Origin: an uncultured Oscillospiraceae bacterium
Lineage (GTDB): Bacteria > Bacillota > Clostridia > Oscillospirales > Ruminococcaceae
DNA: 51,863 nucleotides
Reading direction: 5' to 3'
NCBI GenBank assembly: GCA_949743955.1
Contig: CATJVQ010000016.1
Coordinates: forward strand, 1 to 51,863
Within the stretch, counting starts at the first letter, position 1. Each line of letters starts with the position of its first letter. Positions 9,253 through 16,979 of this stretch are shown here, piece after piece. The notes under the pieces were generated by a model that saw only the letters and a program-made list of their open reading frames with translations, made no database searches and had not been told where the DNA came from. The position numbers and the translations under genes were made by a program.

Positions 9253-10395
9253 ATGAACAGGGCAGGTCTCGAAAATCTTCGCGGCGTACTGCGGCGCGCG
9301 GTGGAGGAAAAACATGTCGCGGGCATCAGCGCGCTGGTGTTGCAGGGGCAGGAGGAATACTTCTGCGCGGAAGGCTTCGCCGATCTGGAAAACGATGTCC
9401 CGATGCGGCGGGATGCCATCTGCCGGCTGTATTCCATGACAAAACCCGTCACCGCGGCGGCGGCCATGCTACTCATTGAGCGGGGAGTGCTGGATCTGAC
9501 CGATCCGGTCTCCAAGTACCTGCCGGGCTTCAAGGGGCAGGGGACGATTGTCCGCCAGCTCCTTTCCATGACGTCGGGGCTGGTGTACGGCGACCACAAC
9601 AGCCTGGCCGGGCACCAGACCGCCGCCGTCTTTGACGAGATGATCCGCCGCCTGCGCTCGGACGCGCCCATAGGCACGCTCGAGATGGCCAACCGCCTCG
9701 GGCGGTGCGCTCCGGCGTTCGAGCCGGGCACAAGCTGGTGCTACGGTTCGTCGGCCGATGTGATGGGGGCTGTCATTGAGGCGGCGGCCGGGATTCGCTT
9801 CGGCGAGTTCCTGCGCCGGGAGCTGTTCGATCCGCTCGAGATGAACGACACCGGCTTTTTCGTCCCGGAGGAGAAGCGGCCGCGTCTGGCGAAAACCTAT
9901 ATCGAGACGAAGGATGGGCTCCGGCTGTTCGAGGGGGATCACCTGGCTGTCCTCAACCGGATGGATCTCGAGCCGGCGTTTGAGTCGGGAGGGGCGGGGC
10001 TTGTGTCCACCCTCGACGATTACGCGCGCTTTGCCCGGATGCTTATGGGCGGCGGATCCTTTGGCGGACGCCAAATCCTTGCCCCGGGAACTGTGCGGTA
10101 CTTCACCTCCGCTTATCTGGACGAACGCCAGCAGAGGGCGATGGAGGCAAATTGGAGCTTACCGGGGTACAGCTACGGCAACTTCATGCGCGTACTGCGC
10201 GAAGGGGGGCGGGCCGATACGCTCACGTCCTCGGGCGAATACGGCTGGGACGGCTGGCTCGGCTGCTACTTCTGCAACGCTCCCGCCGAAAACCTGACCC
10301 TGCTTGTCATGATGCAGCGGGTTGACACCGGTGTCGGCACCCTGACGCATCTGATCCGCAACACTGTGTTTGCGCAGAGCGGGCCGCATAAATAA
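9253..10395 (+). CDS. class C beta-lactamase-fold serine hydrolase
   Basis: A 380-residue protein of the beta-lactamase/D-alanyl-D-alanine carboxypeptidase/esterase superfamily. The SxxK motif is SMTK (Ser61, Lys64) and the Tyr motif is CYGSS (Tyr164). No signal peptide is visible, which argues for an intracellular esterase or amidase rather than a secreted beta-lactamase. The start follows an AAAGGAGGT ribosome site. It is probably the last gene of the 6348-10395 operon, because a hairpin follows within 8 bp. Resistance activity should not be assumed from the fold alone. Confidence 0.85.
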   Translation: MNRAGLENLRGVLRRAVEEKHVAGISALVLQGQEEYFCAEGFADLENDVPMRRDAICRLYSMTKPVTAAAAMLLIERGVLDLTDPVSKYLPGFKGQGTIVRQLLSMTSGLVYGDHNSLAGHQTAAVFDEMIRRLRSDAPIGTLEMANRLGRCAPAFEPGTSWCYGSSADVMGAVIEAAAGIRFGEFLRRELFDPLEMNDTGFFVPEEKRPRLAKTYIETKDGLRLFEGDHLAVLNRMDLEPAFESGGAGLVSTLDDYARFARMLMGGGSFGGRQILAPGTVRYFTSAYLDERQQRAMEANWSLPGYSYGNFMRVLREGGRADTLTSSGEYGWDGWLGCYFCNAPAENLTLLVMMQRVDTGVGTLTHLIRNTVFAQSGPHK

Positions 10396-10402
10396 TAAGA
10401 AC

Positions 10403-10433
10403 GGCGGGCCTCTCCTCTTTTAGGGGGCCCGCC
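10403..10433. terminator. terminator hairpin between convergent genes
   Basis: GGCGGGCC (10403-10410) pairs with GGCCCGCC (10426-10433) around a 15-nt loop. It separates the serine hydrolase (+) from the convergent small gene ending at 10438 (-), and probably serves both although the T-runs are weak. Confidence 0.6.
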
Positions 10434-10437
10434 GCAG

Positions 10438-10656
10438 CTATCCGTTCTCTTTACTTTTTTCTTTCTCTATCTTTTCCACAGCATACCGAATAAATTCCTC
10501 CGGTGTCGGAATGTCGCCCGCCTTTGGCACCTGGGCCTGGTTCCTGCTTTCCGGTGAATCTTTATATGCAATGATCAGTGCTTCCTGCATATCCCGTTTG
10601 ACTTCTTTCATGCTGACTCCGTATTTCTTTGCTATTTTCCGGTAAATTTCCCGCAT
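10438..10656 (-). CDS. small Spo0A C-terminal-like DNA-binding protein
   Basis: A 72-residue protein resembling the effector domain of Spo0A without its receiver domain. The N-terminal REIYRKIAKKYGVSMKEVKR helices and the PTPEEFIRYAVEKI helix correspond in order and spacing to Spo0A's IAKKY...VERAIRHAIE and PTNSEFIAMVADKL. The gap where Spo0A has its second half of the recognition region is shortened. I chose the ATG with GAGGAG seven bases upstream; the frame is open further to 10719 without a ribosome site. Stand-alone Spo0A-C proteins are seen in Clostridia, often in mobile or sporulation contexts. It is divergent from an XRE regulator, so the two may form one module. Role unknown. Confidence 0.65.
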   Translation of the reverse strand: MREIYRKIAKKYGVSMKEVKRDMQEALIIAYKDSPESRNQAQVPKAGDIPTPEEFIRYAVEKIEKEKSKENG

Positions 10657-10808
10657 TTTTATCTCCTCGTATGATTTATTAAATCTCATTTTACATTTAT
10701 TATCGTGTAATTGCAACATATTTTTCGCATTTTATGATTTATCAAATCCTATTTGCCGGGATAATTGCTCCAGCTAAATCATGGGATGTCCCCTTTTTCT
10801 CGTCTATA

Positions 10809-10839
10809 CTTAATATGAACCTTTAGTTCATGTATTAAG
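10809..10839 (+). promoter_or_regulatory. inverted-repeat operator before the XRE regulator
   Basis: CTTAATATGAAC (10809-10820) faces GTTCATGTATTAAG (10826-10839) across 5 bp, matching in 12 positions with a 2-nt insertion. It overlaps a TATACT box (10805-10810) and lies 27 bp before the regulator start, so autoregulation is likely. Confidence 0.5.
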
Positions 10840-10865
10840 TTCTGTCTGGAAAAGGGGGACCTGCG

Positions 10866-11207
10866 GTGGCTTCTAGCCTGAACCTTCTCTTAATGGGTGA
10901 ACGCCTTCGGGCCTGCCGTAATGCTCTGCATATGACCATGAAGGAATTTTCTGAGCGGTGCGGGATATCCGAACGCTATCTTGCTGATATCGAGCGCGGA
11001 CATAAAGCGCCCAAACTTGATACGCTGGTTCGGATTGCCAATTCAGCTGGGGTATCCAGCGATTATCTTTTACAGGACAGCCTGTATGTAAAATACGTCA
11101 AACAGGAAGAGAAGGATCATCTGGATGATTCCCTCCTCGCCCTCCCTCCTGATCAACAGGAGATCCTGTGTCATTTTATCCGCCAGTTGTCCGACAGCCT
11201 GAAATGA
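10866..11207 (+). CDS. XRE-family helix-turn-helix regulator
   Basis: A 113-residue protein with an N-terminal Cro/C1-type helix-turn-helix (about residues 10-68): GERLRACRNALHMTMKEFSE, then GISERYLADIERGHKAPKLDTLVRIA split across the recognition helices, then a SSDYLL ending. The C-terminal tail is acidic and helical and may dimerise. The start is the GTG at 10866, behind AAGGGGGACC; an ATG at 10893 is the alternative. An inverted repeat at 10809-10839 lies in its promoter and could be its own operator. It is divergent from the Spo0A-C-like gene, 210 bp away. Its targets are unknown. Confidence 0.8.
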   Translation: MASSLNLLLMGERLRACRNALHMTMKEFSERCGISERYLADIERGHKAPKLDTLVRIANSAGVSSDYLLQDSLYVKYVKQEEKDHLDDSLLALPPDQQEILCHFIRQLSDSLK

Positions 11208-11232
11208 CGGTTCCTTCACCGCCATAGCATGC

Positions 11233-11270
11233 AGCGGGCCTCCCAAGAAAGGGAAGGCCCGCTATGTTTT
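11233..11270 (+). terminator. terminator hairpin after the XRE gene
   Basis: AGCGGGCCTCCC (11233-11244) pairs with GGGAAGGCCCGCT (11251-11263) with one bulge, followed by ATGTTTTA. It lies between the converging XRE gene and gatB. Confidence 0.6.
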
Positions 11271-12699
11271 ACTCTTCCTGAAGCGCCGCTTCGATTAGTT
11301 CCCCCAGACGCACTGGGTTTGCGCGGCCGCCGCTCTTCTTCATCGCCCGGCCAATGAGCGCCTGACACGCCGCTGTCTTGCCGCGGCGGTAGTCCGCCGC
11401 CGCGCCCGGACATTCCGCGAGCGCCTCCGCCGCCCACGCGGACAGCGCCTTTTCGTCGCTTATCTGCCCGATGCCTTCTGCCTGTGCGTACGCCGCTGGG
11501 TCGAGATCCCTTTCCCAGAGCGCCTCGATGAGGCGGCGCCCGCCGCCGCTGTTGAGCTTCCCCTCGCCGAGCATCTGCGCGACTTCTCCCAGCCGCTTCG
11601 GCGCTATCGGGATGGGCGTCTCCTCCGCCCCTGCGAGGCGCAGCACGTCCCCGAGGAGGAGGTTTGCCGCGAGGACAGGGTAATCCGTACAGACCGCCGC
11701 GGCCTCGAAGCAGTCGGCCAGCTCCCTTGTCATGCAGATCTGCTCCGCCGCATAGGGGGAGAGGCCGTATTTTTCCGTATACGCCGCCTTCCGCTCATCG
11801 GGGAGCGGGGGGATTTCGGCGCGGATCTCCTCAATGAGAGCCTCGCTCACCTCGACAGGCACCAGATCCGGGTCGGGGAAATAGCGGTAGTCCTCGGCGT
11901 CCTCCTTCCCGCGCATGGAGTACGTCTTCCCGCTCGACGGGTCGAACCGCCGTGTCTCCTGTACGATAGCTTCCCCCGCCTCGATTGCCTTCACTTGGCG
12001 CGCGAACTCGTATTCAATCGCTTTGACCACATACTGGAACCCGGCGAGGTTCTTCATCTCTGTGCGCACACCCAAAGCCGTCTCGCCCCGGCGGCGGACA
12101 GAGAGGTTCACGTCGCACCGCATGGAGCCCTCGTTCATCCGGCAGTCGGAGATGCCGGTATAGAGCGCGGCTGCGCGGAGCTTCTGCAGGTACGCTTTCG
12201 CCTCCCGGGCCGAGCGGATGTCCGGCTCGGAGACGACTTCAATGAGCGGCACCCCGCACCGGTTGCAGTCGATGAGTGTCCCCTCATCCGTGTGGACGAG
12301 CTTCCCGGCGTCCTCCTCAATGTGGATGCGCGTGATGCCGATGCGTTTCGTCTCGCCGCTCTCGTCGGTTATATCCAGGTGCCCGTCCCGGCACAGGGGC
12401 AGATCGTACTGCGAAATCTGGTACGCCTTGGGCAGGTCCGGATAGAAGTAGTTCTTTCGGTCCAGCTTCGAGCGATGCGCTATGGCGCACCCGGTCGCCA
12501 GCCCCATGCGTACGGCGTAGCGCACGACCTGCCCGTTTAAGACCGGCAGCGTGCCGGGCATCCCCGTACAGACGGGGCAGCACTGCGTGTTCGGTTCGGC
12601 ACCGAACGCTGTCGGGCATGAACAGAAAATTTTCGTCGCGGTCTTCAGCTCGATGTGAACCTCCAGCCCGATCACCATTTCATACGCTGTCTCCTTCAC
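11269..12699 (-). CDS. gatB: Asp/Glu-tRNA amidotransferase subunit B
   Basis: A 476-residue GatB. GatCAB converts Asp-tRNA(Asn) and Glu-tRNA(Gln) to the amidated forms; GatB binds the misacylated tRNA, phosphorylates the acyl group with ATP and receives ammonia from GatA. The N-terminal YEMVIGLEVHIELKT block and a CSC...CC..C cysteine set (about residues 26-45, zinc site) are typical, as are LDRKNYFYPDLPKAYQISQY and the C-terminal YqeY-like tail. The start is a GTG that overlaps the gatA stop by four bases (GTGA), so the two are translationally coupled. It is the last gene of the aspS-gatC/gatA/gatB operon. Confidence 0.97.
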   Translation of the reverse strand: MKETAYEMVIGLEVHIELKTATKIFCSCPTAFGAEPNTQCCPVCTGMPGTLPVLNGQVVRYAVRMGLATGCAIAHRSKLDRKNYFYPDLPKAYQISQYDLPLCRDGHLDITDESGETKRIGITRIHIEEDAGKLVHTDEGTLIDCNRCGVPLIEVVSEPDIRSAREAKAYLQKLRAAALYTGISDCRMNEGSMRCDVNLSVRRRGETALGVRTEMKNLAGFQYVVKAIEYEFARQVKAIEAGEAIVQETRRFDPSSGKTYSMRGKEDAEDYRYFPDPDLVPVEVSEALIEEIRAEIPPLPDERKAAYTEKYGLSPYAAEQICMTRELADCFEAAAVCTDYPVLAANLLLGDVLRLAGAEETPIPIAPKRLGEVAQMLGEGKLNSGGGRRLIEALWERDLDPAAYAQAEGIGQISDEKALSAWAAEALAECPGAAADYRRGKTAACQALIGRAMKKSGGRANPVRLGELIEAALQEE

Positions 12700-14144
12700 T
12701 GCTCGACACCCCTTTCTGTCTGAAATGCGTGCGCCGCTTGCAGGAGGCGCTTTTCACCCAGCGCCGGCCCGATGAGCTGCATCCCGACGGGCAGGCCCTC
12801 TTCGTCTTTCCCGCATGGCAGCGACACCGCCGGCAGCCCCGCAATGTTCACCGGCACCGTGTACACATCCCCGAGATACATCTGCATCGGGTCCGCCGTC
12901 TTCTCCCCGAGGCGGTATGCCGTCGTGGGCGCGACCGGGGAGAGGATGATATCGTAATTCTGAAAGATATCCGCAAAGTCCCGGGCGATGAGTGTCCTCG
13001 CCCGCAGGGCCTGCTTGTAGTAAGCGTCGGCATAGCCTGCGCTGAGGACGAACGTCCCGAGCAGGATGCGCCGCTTGACCTCCGCGCCGAACCCCTCTGA
13101 ACGGGAACGGCGGTACAGCTCCGCGATGTCCCGCGCCTCCGCGCTTCTGCGGCCGTAGCGCACGCCGTCGAACCGGGCGAGGTTCGAGGACGCTTCCGCA
13201 CTCGAGAGGACGTAGTAGGCGGGCAGAGCGTCGTCCAGGGTGGGGAAGGAGACCTCCCCGACCTTCGCCCCCATCGCCTCAAACCGCCTTGCCGCGGCGA
13301 GGACGGCATCTTTCACCGCGGGCTGGATGCCTTCGCCGAAATATTCCTTCGGCAGCGCGATGCGCAGCCCCCCGACACCGGCGTCCAGCCCCGCGAGATA
13401 GTCCTCCTTCGGGGCACAGAGGCTTGTCGCGTCGCGCCGGTCGTGTCCGGCGAGGACGTTCATCGCCAGCGCGCAGTCGGCGGCGGTGCGGGCGAGCGGG
13501 CCTATCTGGTCGAGCGACGACGCGAACGCGACGAGCCCGTACCGCGAGACAAGGCCGTAGGTGGGCTTCATCCCGACAACGCCGCAGAACGCGGCCGGCT
13601 GGCGGATGGATCCGCCCGTGTCGCTCCCGATGGCGAGCGCGGCCTCCCCCGCCGCGACAGCCGCCGCCGACCCGCCGGAGCTCCCGCCCGGCACGCGCGA
13701 CGGATCCGCTGGGTTCCGGGTGGGGAAGAAGGCGGAATTCTCCGTGGAGGATCCCATGGCGAACTCATCCATATTCACCTTCCCGAGCGGGACAGCGCGG
13801 GCGGCGTAAAGCTGCTCGACCACTGCGGAGTCGTAGGGCGGGATGAAGTTCTCGAGCATCCTGGAGGCGCACGTCGTGCGGATGCCCTTCGTGCACAGGT
13901 TATCCTTGAGCGCGACAGGCACGCCCGCGAGCGGGGAGAGCGCCTCCCCACAGCCGCGCGCCTTGTCCGCCGCCTGCGCGGCAGCAAGCGCCTCCTCTTC
14001 GGTGACAGTGAGATAGGCGTGGATCTCGCCGTCGCGCCGGGCGATTTCATCGAGGTACGCCCGCGCCGCCTCCACGGCGGACACCTCCCTCTTTCCAAGC
14101 GCCTCGGAGAGTGCGCACGCGCTCCACAGCGTCAGCTTTTTCAT
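12696..14144 (-). CDS. gatA: Asp/Glu-tRNA amidotransferase subunit A
   Basis: A 482-residue amidase-signature enzyme that releases ammonia from glutamine or asparagine for GatB. The Lys-Ser-Ser triad is visible: Lys80 in VPVALKDN, Ser155 in the GGSSGGSAAA block and Ser179 in SDTGGSIRQ. The gene overlaps the AspRS-GatC stop codon by four bases (ATGA) and the gatB start by four bases, so translation of the whole set is chained. Length and motif order are normal for GatA. Confidence 0.97.
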   Translation of the reverse strand: MKKLTLWSACALSEALGKREVSAVEAARAYLDEIARRDGEIHAYLTVTEEEALAAAQAADKARGCGEALSPLAGVPVALKDNLCTKGIRTTCASRMLENFIPPYDSAVVEQLYAARAVPLGKVNMDEFAMGSSTENSAFFPTRNPADPSRVPGGSSGGSAAAVAAGEAALAIGSDTGGSIRQPAAFCGVVGMKPTYGLVSRYGLVAFASSLDQIGPLARTAADCALAMNVLAGHDRRDATSLCAPKEDYLAGLDAGVGGLRIALPKEYFGEGIQPAVKDAVLAAARRFEAMGAKVGEVSFPTLDDALPAYYVLSSAEASSNLARFDGVRYGRRSAEARDIAELYRRSRSEGFGAEVKRRILLGTFVLSAGYADAYYKQALRARTLIARDFADIFQNYDIILSPVAPTTAYRLGEKTADPMQMYLGDVYTVPVNIAGLPAVSLPCGKDEEGLPVGMQLIGPALGEKRLLQAAHAFQTERGVEQ

Positions 14145-16249
14145 GCCCGGCGCCCCCCTTCCGTTTTCTCATTTCCGGCCGCTCCGACCACCCGCGGCAC
14201 AAAGAAGCAGCCGTCCCGCCAGCCGGGCGCGCCGGCCTCCAGCGCGTCCCGCGTAAGGCATGGGGCGGGGATATCCTTCCGCAGTGCACCCGCCTGCGCC
14301 ATATGCGCCGTCTCGGGAACGTCCTTTGTGTCCAAGCGGCTAAGGCGCGAGGCCATGGCGACCAGATCCCTCATCTCCCGCTGCATGCGCTGCTTTTCCT
14401 CGCCGTCCAGCGTCAGCCGGGCTAGGCGTGCCACGTGCTCCACGTCGATTTCCATCGGGCGGCTCCGGCTCTCCCGGGCCTGGACAGTGCTCTCCCCCGC
14501 GAGCAGGCCGAGCGCCGAAAGCTGGGCGTCGTCCACAGCGTCGGGCGCGCCGGTGAGGGGGCAGGATCCGTCCCCGAGCTTCGGGAACGCGATGACGTCC
14601 CGCAGAGAGTTCGCCCCGCACAGGAGCATCACCAGCCGGTCGAGACCGAAGGCGAAGCCCCCGTGCGGCGGCGTGCCGAACGAGAAGGCCCGCACAAGGA
14701 AGCCGAAGCGGTCCTCGATTTCCTCGGGCGAGAAGCCCAGCGCCTCGAACATCCGCTGCTGCACGTCCCGCTGATGGATGCGCATGCTCCCGCTGCCGAG
14801 CTCCACTCCGTCGAGAACCACGTCGTATGCCTGCGCCCGCACCCGGCCCGGATCGCTCAGGAGGTACGGCAGATCCTCCGGGTACGGCATCGTGAACGGG
14901 TGGTGCGTGGCGACAAAACGCTTCTCCTCCTCGGAGTACTCGAACTGGGGGAAGTCCGTTACAAACAGGATGCGGTGATCCCCCTTCCGAAGGTTCAGCA
15001 TCCCGCCGATGTCCAGCCGCAGCGCGCCGAGCACACGCCGCACCAGCGCCAGCTTATCCGCGCAGAAGAGGATGAAGTCCCCGGTCTCGGCGTCCAGCGA
15101 GCGGAGGAGGGACGCCATCTCCTCCTTTGTAAAATATTTGGTGAGGACGGAATAGATTTCCCCGTCCTCGTGTAAGGCTATCCACGCCATGCCCTTCGCT
15201 CCGTACCGGACGGCGCGGGCGGTGAGATCCTCGATCTGCGTCCGCGTGAAGGACGCCTGCCCCTTCACGTTGATGGCCCGTACAACGCCCCCTGCTTCCA
15301 CCGCCCGGCGGAAGACGGAGAACGAGCACGCCCCCGCGAGCGGCGTCACGTCCACGATGGGCAGATCGAAGCGGATGTCCGGCTTGTCGCTGCCGTAGCG
15401 GTCCATGGCTGTCTGCCAGGTCATGCGCTCGAACGGGCGCGGAAGCGTGATGTCCGCGACCTCCTTGAAAAGATAGGCGAACAGATCCTCGAGGTGCTCG
15501 AGGATGTCCTCCTGCGTGACGAAGGACATCTCCATATCGAGCTGGGTGAACTCAGGCTGGCGGTCGGCGCGCAGGTCCTCGTCGCGGAAGCAGCGCGCAA
15601 GCTGGTAGTAGCGGTCGACGCCGCCCACCATGAGGAGCTGCTTGAAGATCTGCGGGGACTGCGGCAGCGCATAGAAGCTGCCCTGGCGGACCCGGCTCGG
15701 AACCAGATAGTCCCTGGCCCCCTCGGGGGTGGATTTCGTGAGCATCGGGGTCTCGACAGTAAGGAAGCCGTGCGCGTCCAGATAGTCCTCCGCCGCGCGC
15801 ACAATCCGGTGCCGCAGCCGGAGACGCTCAAGCATCACCGGCCGCCGCAGATCCAGGAACCGGTACTGGAGGCGGACACTCTCCCGGACACTCTCCGCCT
15901 CGTCGAGCTGGAACGGGAGGGGGGCCGCGTCGGAGAGAACGGTAAGCGCCCCCGCGCGCAGCTCCACTGTCCCGGTGGCGAGGCGGGGGTTGACGGTCTC
16001 CTCATCCCGGCGGCGGATAAGGCCCTCCACGGCGATGACCGCCTCGTTATGCAGCCCCTCCGCGGCGGAAAACTCCGCCGGAGTGAGGGCGCTCCCGTCG
16101 AACACGACCTGGAGCGTGCCCTCCCGGTCGCGCAGGTCCACGAAGATGACACCCCCCATGTCCCGCTTGGACTGGACCCACCCCATGGCGGCGGCCTTTG
16201 TCCCGATGTCGCTTTCTCGGAAAGCGCCGCAGTAGTTCGTGCGCTTCAT
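14141..16249 (-). CDS. aspS-gatC: fused aspartyl-tRNA synthetase and amidotransferase subunit GatC
   Basis: A single 702-residue frame. Residues 1-598 form a complete bacterial AspRS. They include the N-terminal OB anticodon domain (YCGAFR, GWVQSKRDMGGVIF), class II motif 2 (FRDEDLRADRQPEFTQLDME), the GAD insertion, and motif 3 (GFAFGLDRLVMLL). Residues 599-702 form a complete GatC (MEIDVEHVARLARLTL, then the QAGALRKDI stretch that wraps GatA). No stop codon and no convincing ribosome site separates them, although an internal ATG sits at the GatC start (14455). Fusion tethers the enzyme that makes Asp-tRNA to the amidotransferase core. Position 30 of the OB domain is Met, not the His common in non-discriminating enzymes. 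The start at 16249 follows GAGGGGA; the frame is open to 16378 but that part is T-box leader. Confidence 0.93.
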   Translation of the reverse strand: MKRTNYCGAFRESDIGTKAAAMGWVQSKRDMGGVIFVDLRDREGTLQVVFDGSALTPAEFSAAEGLHNEAVIAVEGLIRRRDEETVNPRLATGTVELRAGALTVLSDAAPLPFQLDEAESVRESVRLQYRFLDLRRPVMLERLRLRHRIVRAAEDYLDAHGFLTVETPMLTKSTPEGARDYLVPSRVRQGSFYALPQSPQIFKQLLMVGGVDRYYQLARCFRDEDLRADRQPEFTQLDMEMSFVTQEDILEHLEDLFAYLFKEVADITLPRPFERMTWQTAMDRYGSDKPDIRFDLPIVDVTPLAGACSFSVFRRAVEAGGVVRAINVKGQASFTRTQIEDLTARAVRYGAKGMAWIALHEDGEIYSVLTKYFTKEEMASLLRSLDAETGDFILFCADKLALVRRVLGALRLDIGGMLNLRKGDHRILFVTDFPQFEYSEEEKRFVATHHPFTMPYPEDLPYLLSDPGRVRAQAYDVVLDGVELGSGSMRIHQRDVQQRMFEALGFSPEEIEDRFGFLVRAFSFGTPPHGGFAFGLDRLVMLLCGANSLRDVIAFPKLGDGSCPLTGAPDAVDDAQLSALGLLAGESTVQARESRSRPMEIDVEHVARLARLTLDGEEKQRMQREMRDLVAMASRLSRLDTKDVPETAHMAQAGALRKDIPAPCLTRDALEAGAPGWRDGCFFVPRVVGAAGNEKTEGGRRA

Positions 16250-16285
16250 CTGGCATTCCCCTCTCTGTACAGATATCCGGAGGAT

Positions 16286-16588
16286 GCAAAAAAGGCGTCT
16301 CGTCCCCCAAACATGGGACGAAAGACGCCTGCTTCCGCGGTACCACCCAAATAGACCGCGCCCTTGCGGCCCACTCACAACCTATGGTCTGCGGCTGTAA
16401 CGCGCCGCGCGCGTCCGGACCTAGTCGCGTTTCCGCTTTCGGGCCGGCGGCTCCGGGATGTTCTTCCCCCCAGTCCCTTGTGCCGGATTTTCAGCAGCCT
16501 CCGGCTCTCTGCGACGCGGAACTCGGGATACTCTTCCCTTCACAGCCGTTTTCACGATTTCATCAATCAAACGTTATCAACGCTGCAT
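16286..16588 (-). promoter_or_regulatory. T-box riboswitch leader, specifier reads as Asn (AAC)
   Basis: The leader of the aspS-gatC operon has every T-box landmark. The T-box TGGGTGGTACCGCGG is at about 16335-16350, and a competing terminator hairpin at 16288-16330. Stem I has an AGTA turn, AGAGAGCCGG, GGCTGCTG and AAAATCCGGC distal-loop elements. At the base of Stem I, CGGCT pairs with AGCCG and GGGA pairs with TCCC, leaving an internal loop whose 3' side is AAGAACA. By alignment with the glyQS leader (codon, then A, then the helix) the specifier is AAC. Uncharged tRNA(Asn) would therefore switch the operon on. The variable T-box base is U, which would wobble with the usual G73 of tRNA(Asn). 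Confidence 0.85.
16288..16330 (-). terminator. T-box terminator hairpin
   Basis: On the minus strand, GGCGTCT-TTCGTCCC pairs with GGGACGA-GACGCC around a short loop, followed by TTTTTT (A-run at 16288-16293 on the + strand). It competes with the T-box antiterminator. Confidence 0.85.
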
Positions 16589-16595
16589 GTTAGCT

Positions 16596-16623
16596 ATTAT
16601 AATCCGATTTTGCCGGCTGTCAA
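16596..16623 (-). promoter_or_regulatory. promoter of the aspS-gatC/gatA/gatB operon
   Basis: On the minus strand TTGACA (16618-16623) and TATAAT (16596-16601) are both perfect, with a 16-bp spacer. Transcription would start near 16588, giving a T-box leader of about 300 nt before the AspRS start. Confidence 0.85.
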
Positions 16624-16917
16624 CCGTCCGCCGGAAATTTTGACGGAGACCACCGATTTTTTCATCGCCGCGCGCTCATTTTTAGCAATTCATACGGCCG
16701 GGGAAAGAAATCCGCCTGCTGGGCGGGGTTCGACCTTCTCCATGGAACAGGCGATCTACAATAAAACTGATTGTCTCTGCGGTTTTTTGATTGGAGGATA
16801 ATACATATCATGGAAAGAGGCAGCAAACTACACCAGATTGCTCCGAAAAAGCTGGTGCATGTGCATAAAGCTCTTGTATAAAATCAGAAATATTCCCACG
16901 ATAATGACGAAATCCAG
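16624..16917. other. intergenic region between the divergent aspS and glg operons
   Basis: No gene is convincing here. A 23-codon frame (16810-16881) begins with ATG 12 bases after GGAGG, but its composition is ordinary. The same stretch can form a CACCAG...CTGGTG hairpin (about 16829-16855), so a structured upstream element for the glycogen operon is equally possible. No known riboswitch was recognised. Confidence 0.3.
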
Positions 16918-16946
16918 TTGAAATGGTAAGAAGAAAATGGTATGAT
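16918..16946 (+). promoter_or_regulatory. promoter of the glgBCDA operon
   Basis: TTGAAA (16918-16923) and TATGAT (16941-16946) with 17-bp spacing, one mismatch at each box. The predicted start near 16953 leaves a leader of about 27 nt containing AAGGAG. Confidence 0.75.
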
Positions 16947-16979
16947 ATTCTTAGTGGAACAGAAGGAGATGTGAAAACA

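Noticed and set aside
9253-10395. Calling the serine hydrolase a beta-lactamase resistance gene
   Set aside because: It has the SxxK and Tyr motifs of the fold but no signal peptide; esterases and amidases share these features.
13443-14774. A 443-codon open frame on the + strand, antisense to gatA and aspS-gatC
   Set aside because: It lies wholly opposite strongly identified genes, has no ribosome site, and its Arg/Ala/Pro-rich composition is what high-G+C antisense frames produce. The same applies to other long antisense frames across 1-36712.
16250-16378. Upstream extension of the AspRS reading frame
   Set aside because: These codons read through the T-box terminator and antiterminator; the ribosome site and normal family N-terminus are at 16249.
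16810-16881. A 23-codon peptide gene before glgB
   Set aside because: The ribosome site is 12 bases away and the peptide has no recognisable character; it overlaps a possible hairpin. Kept only as a note in the intergenic entry.
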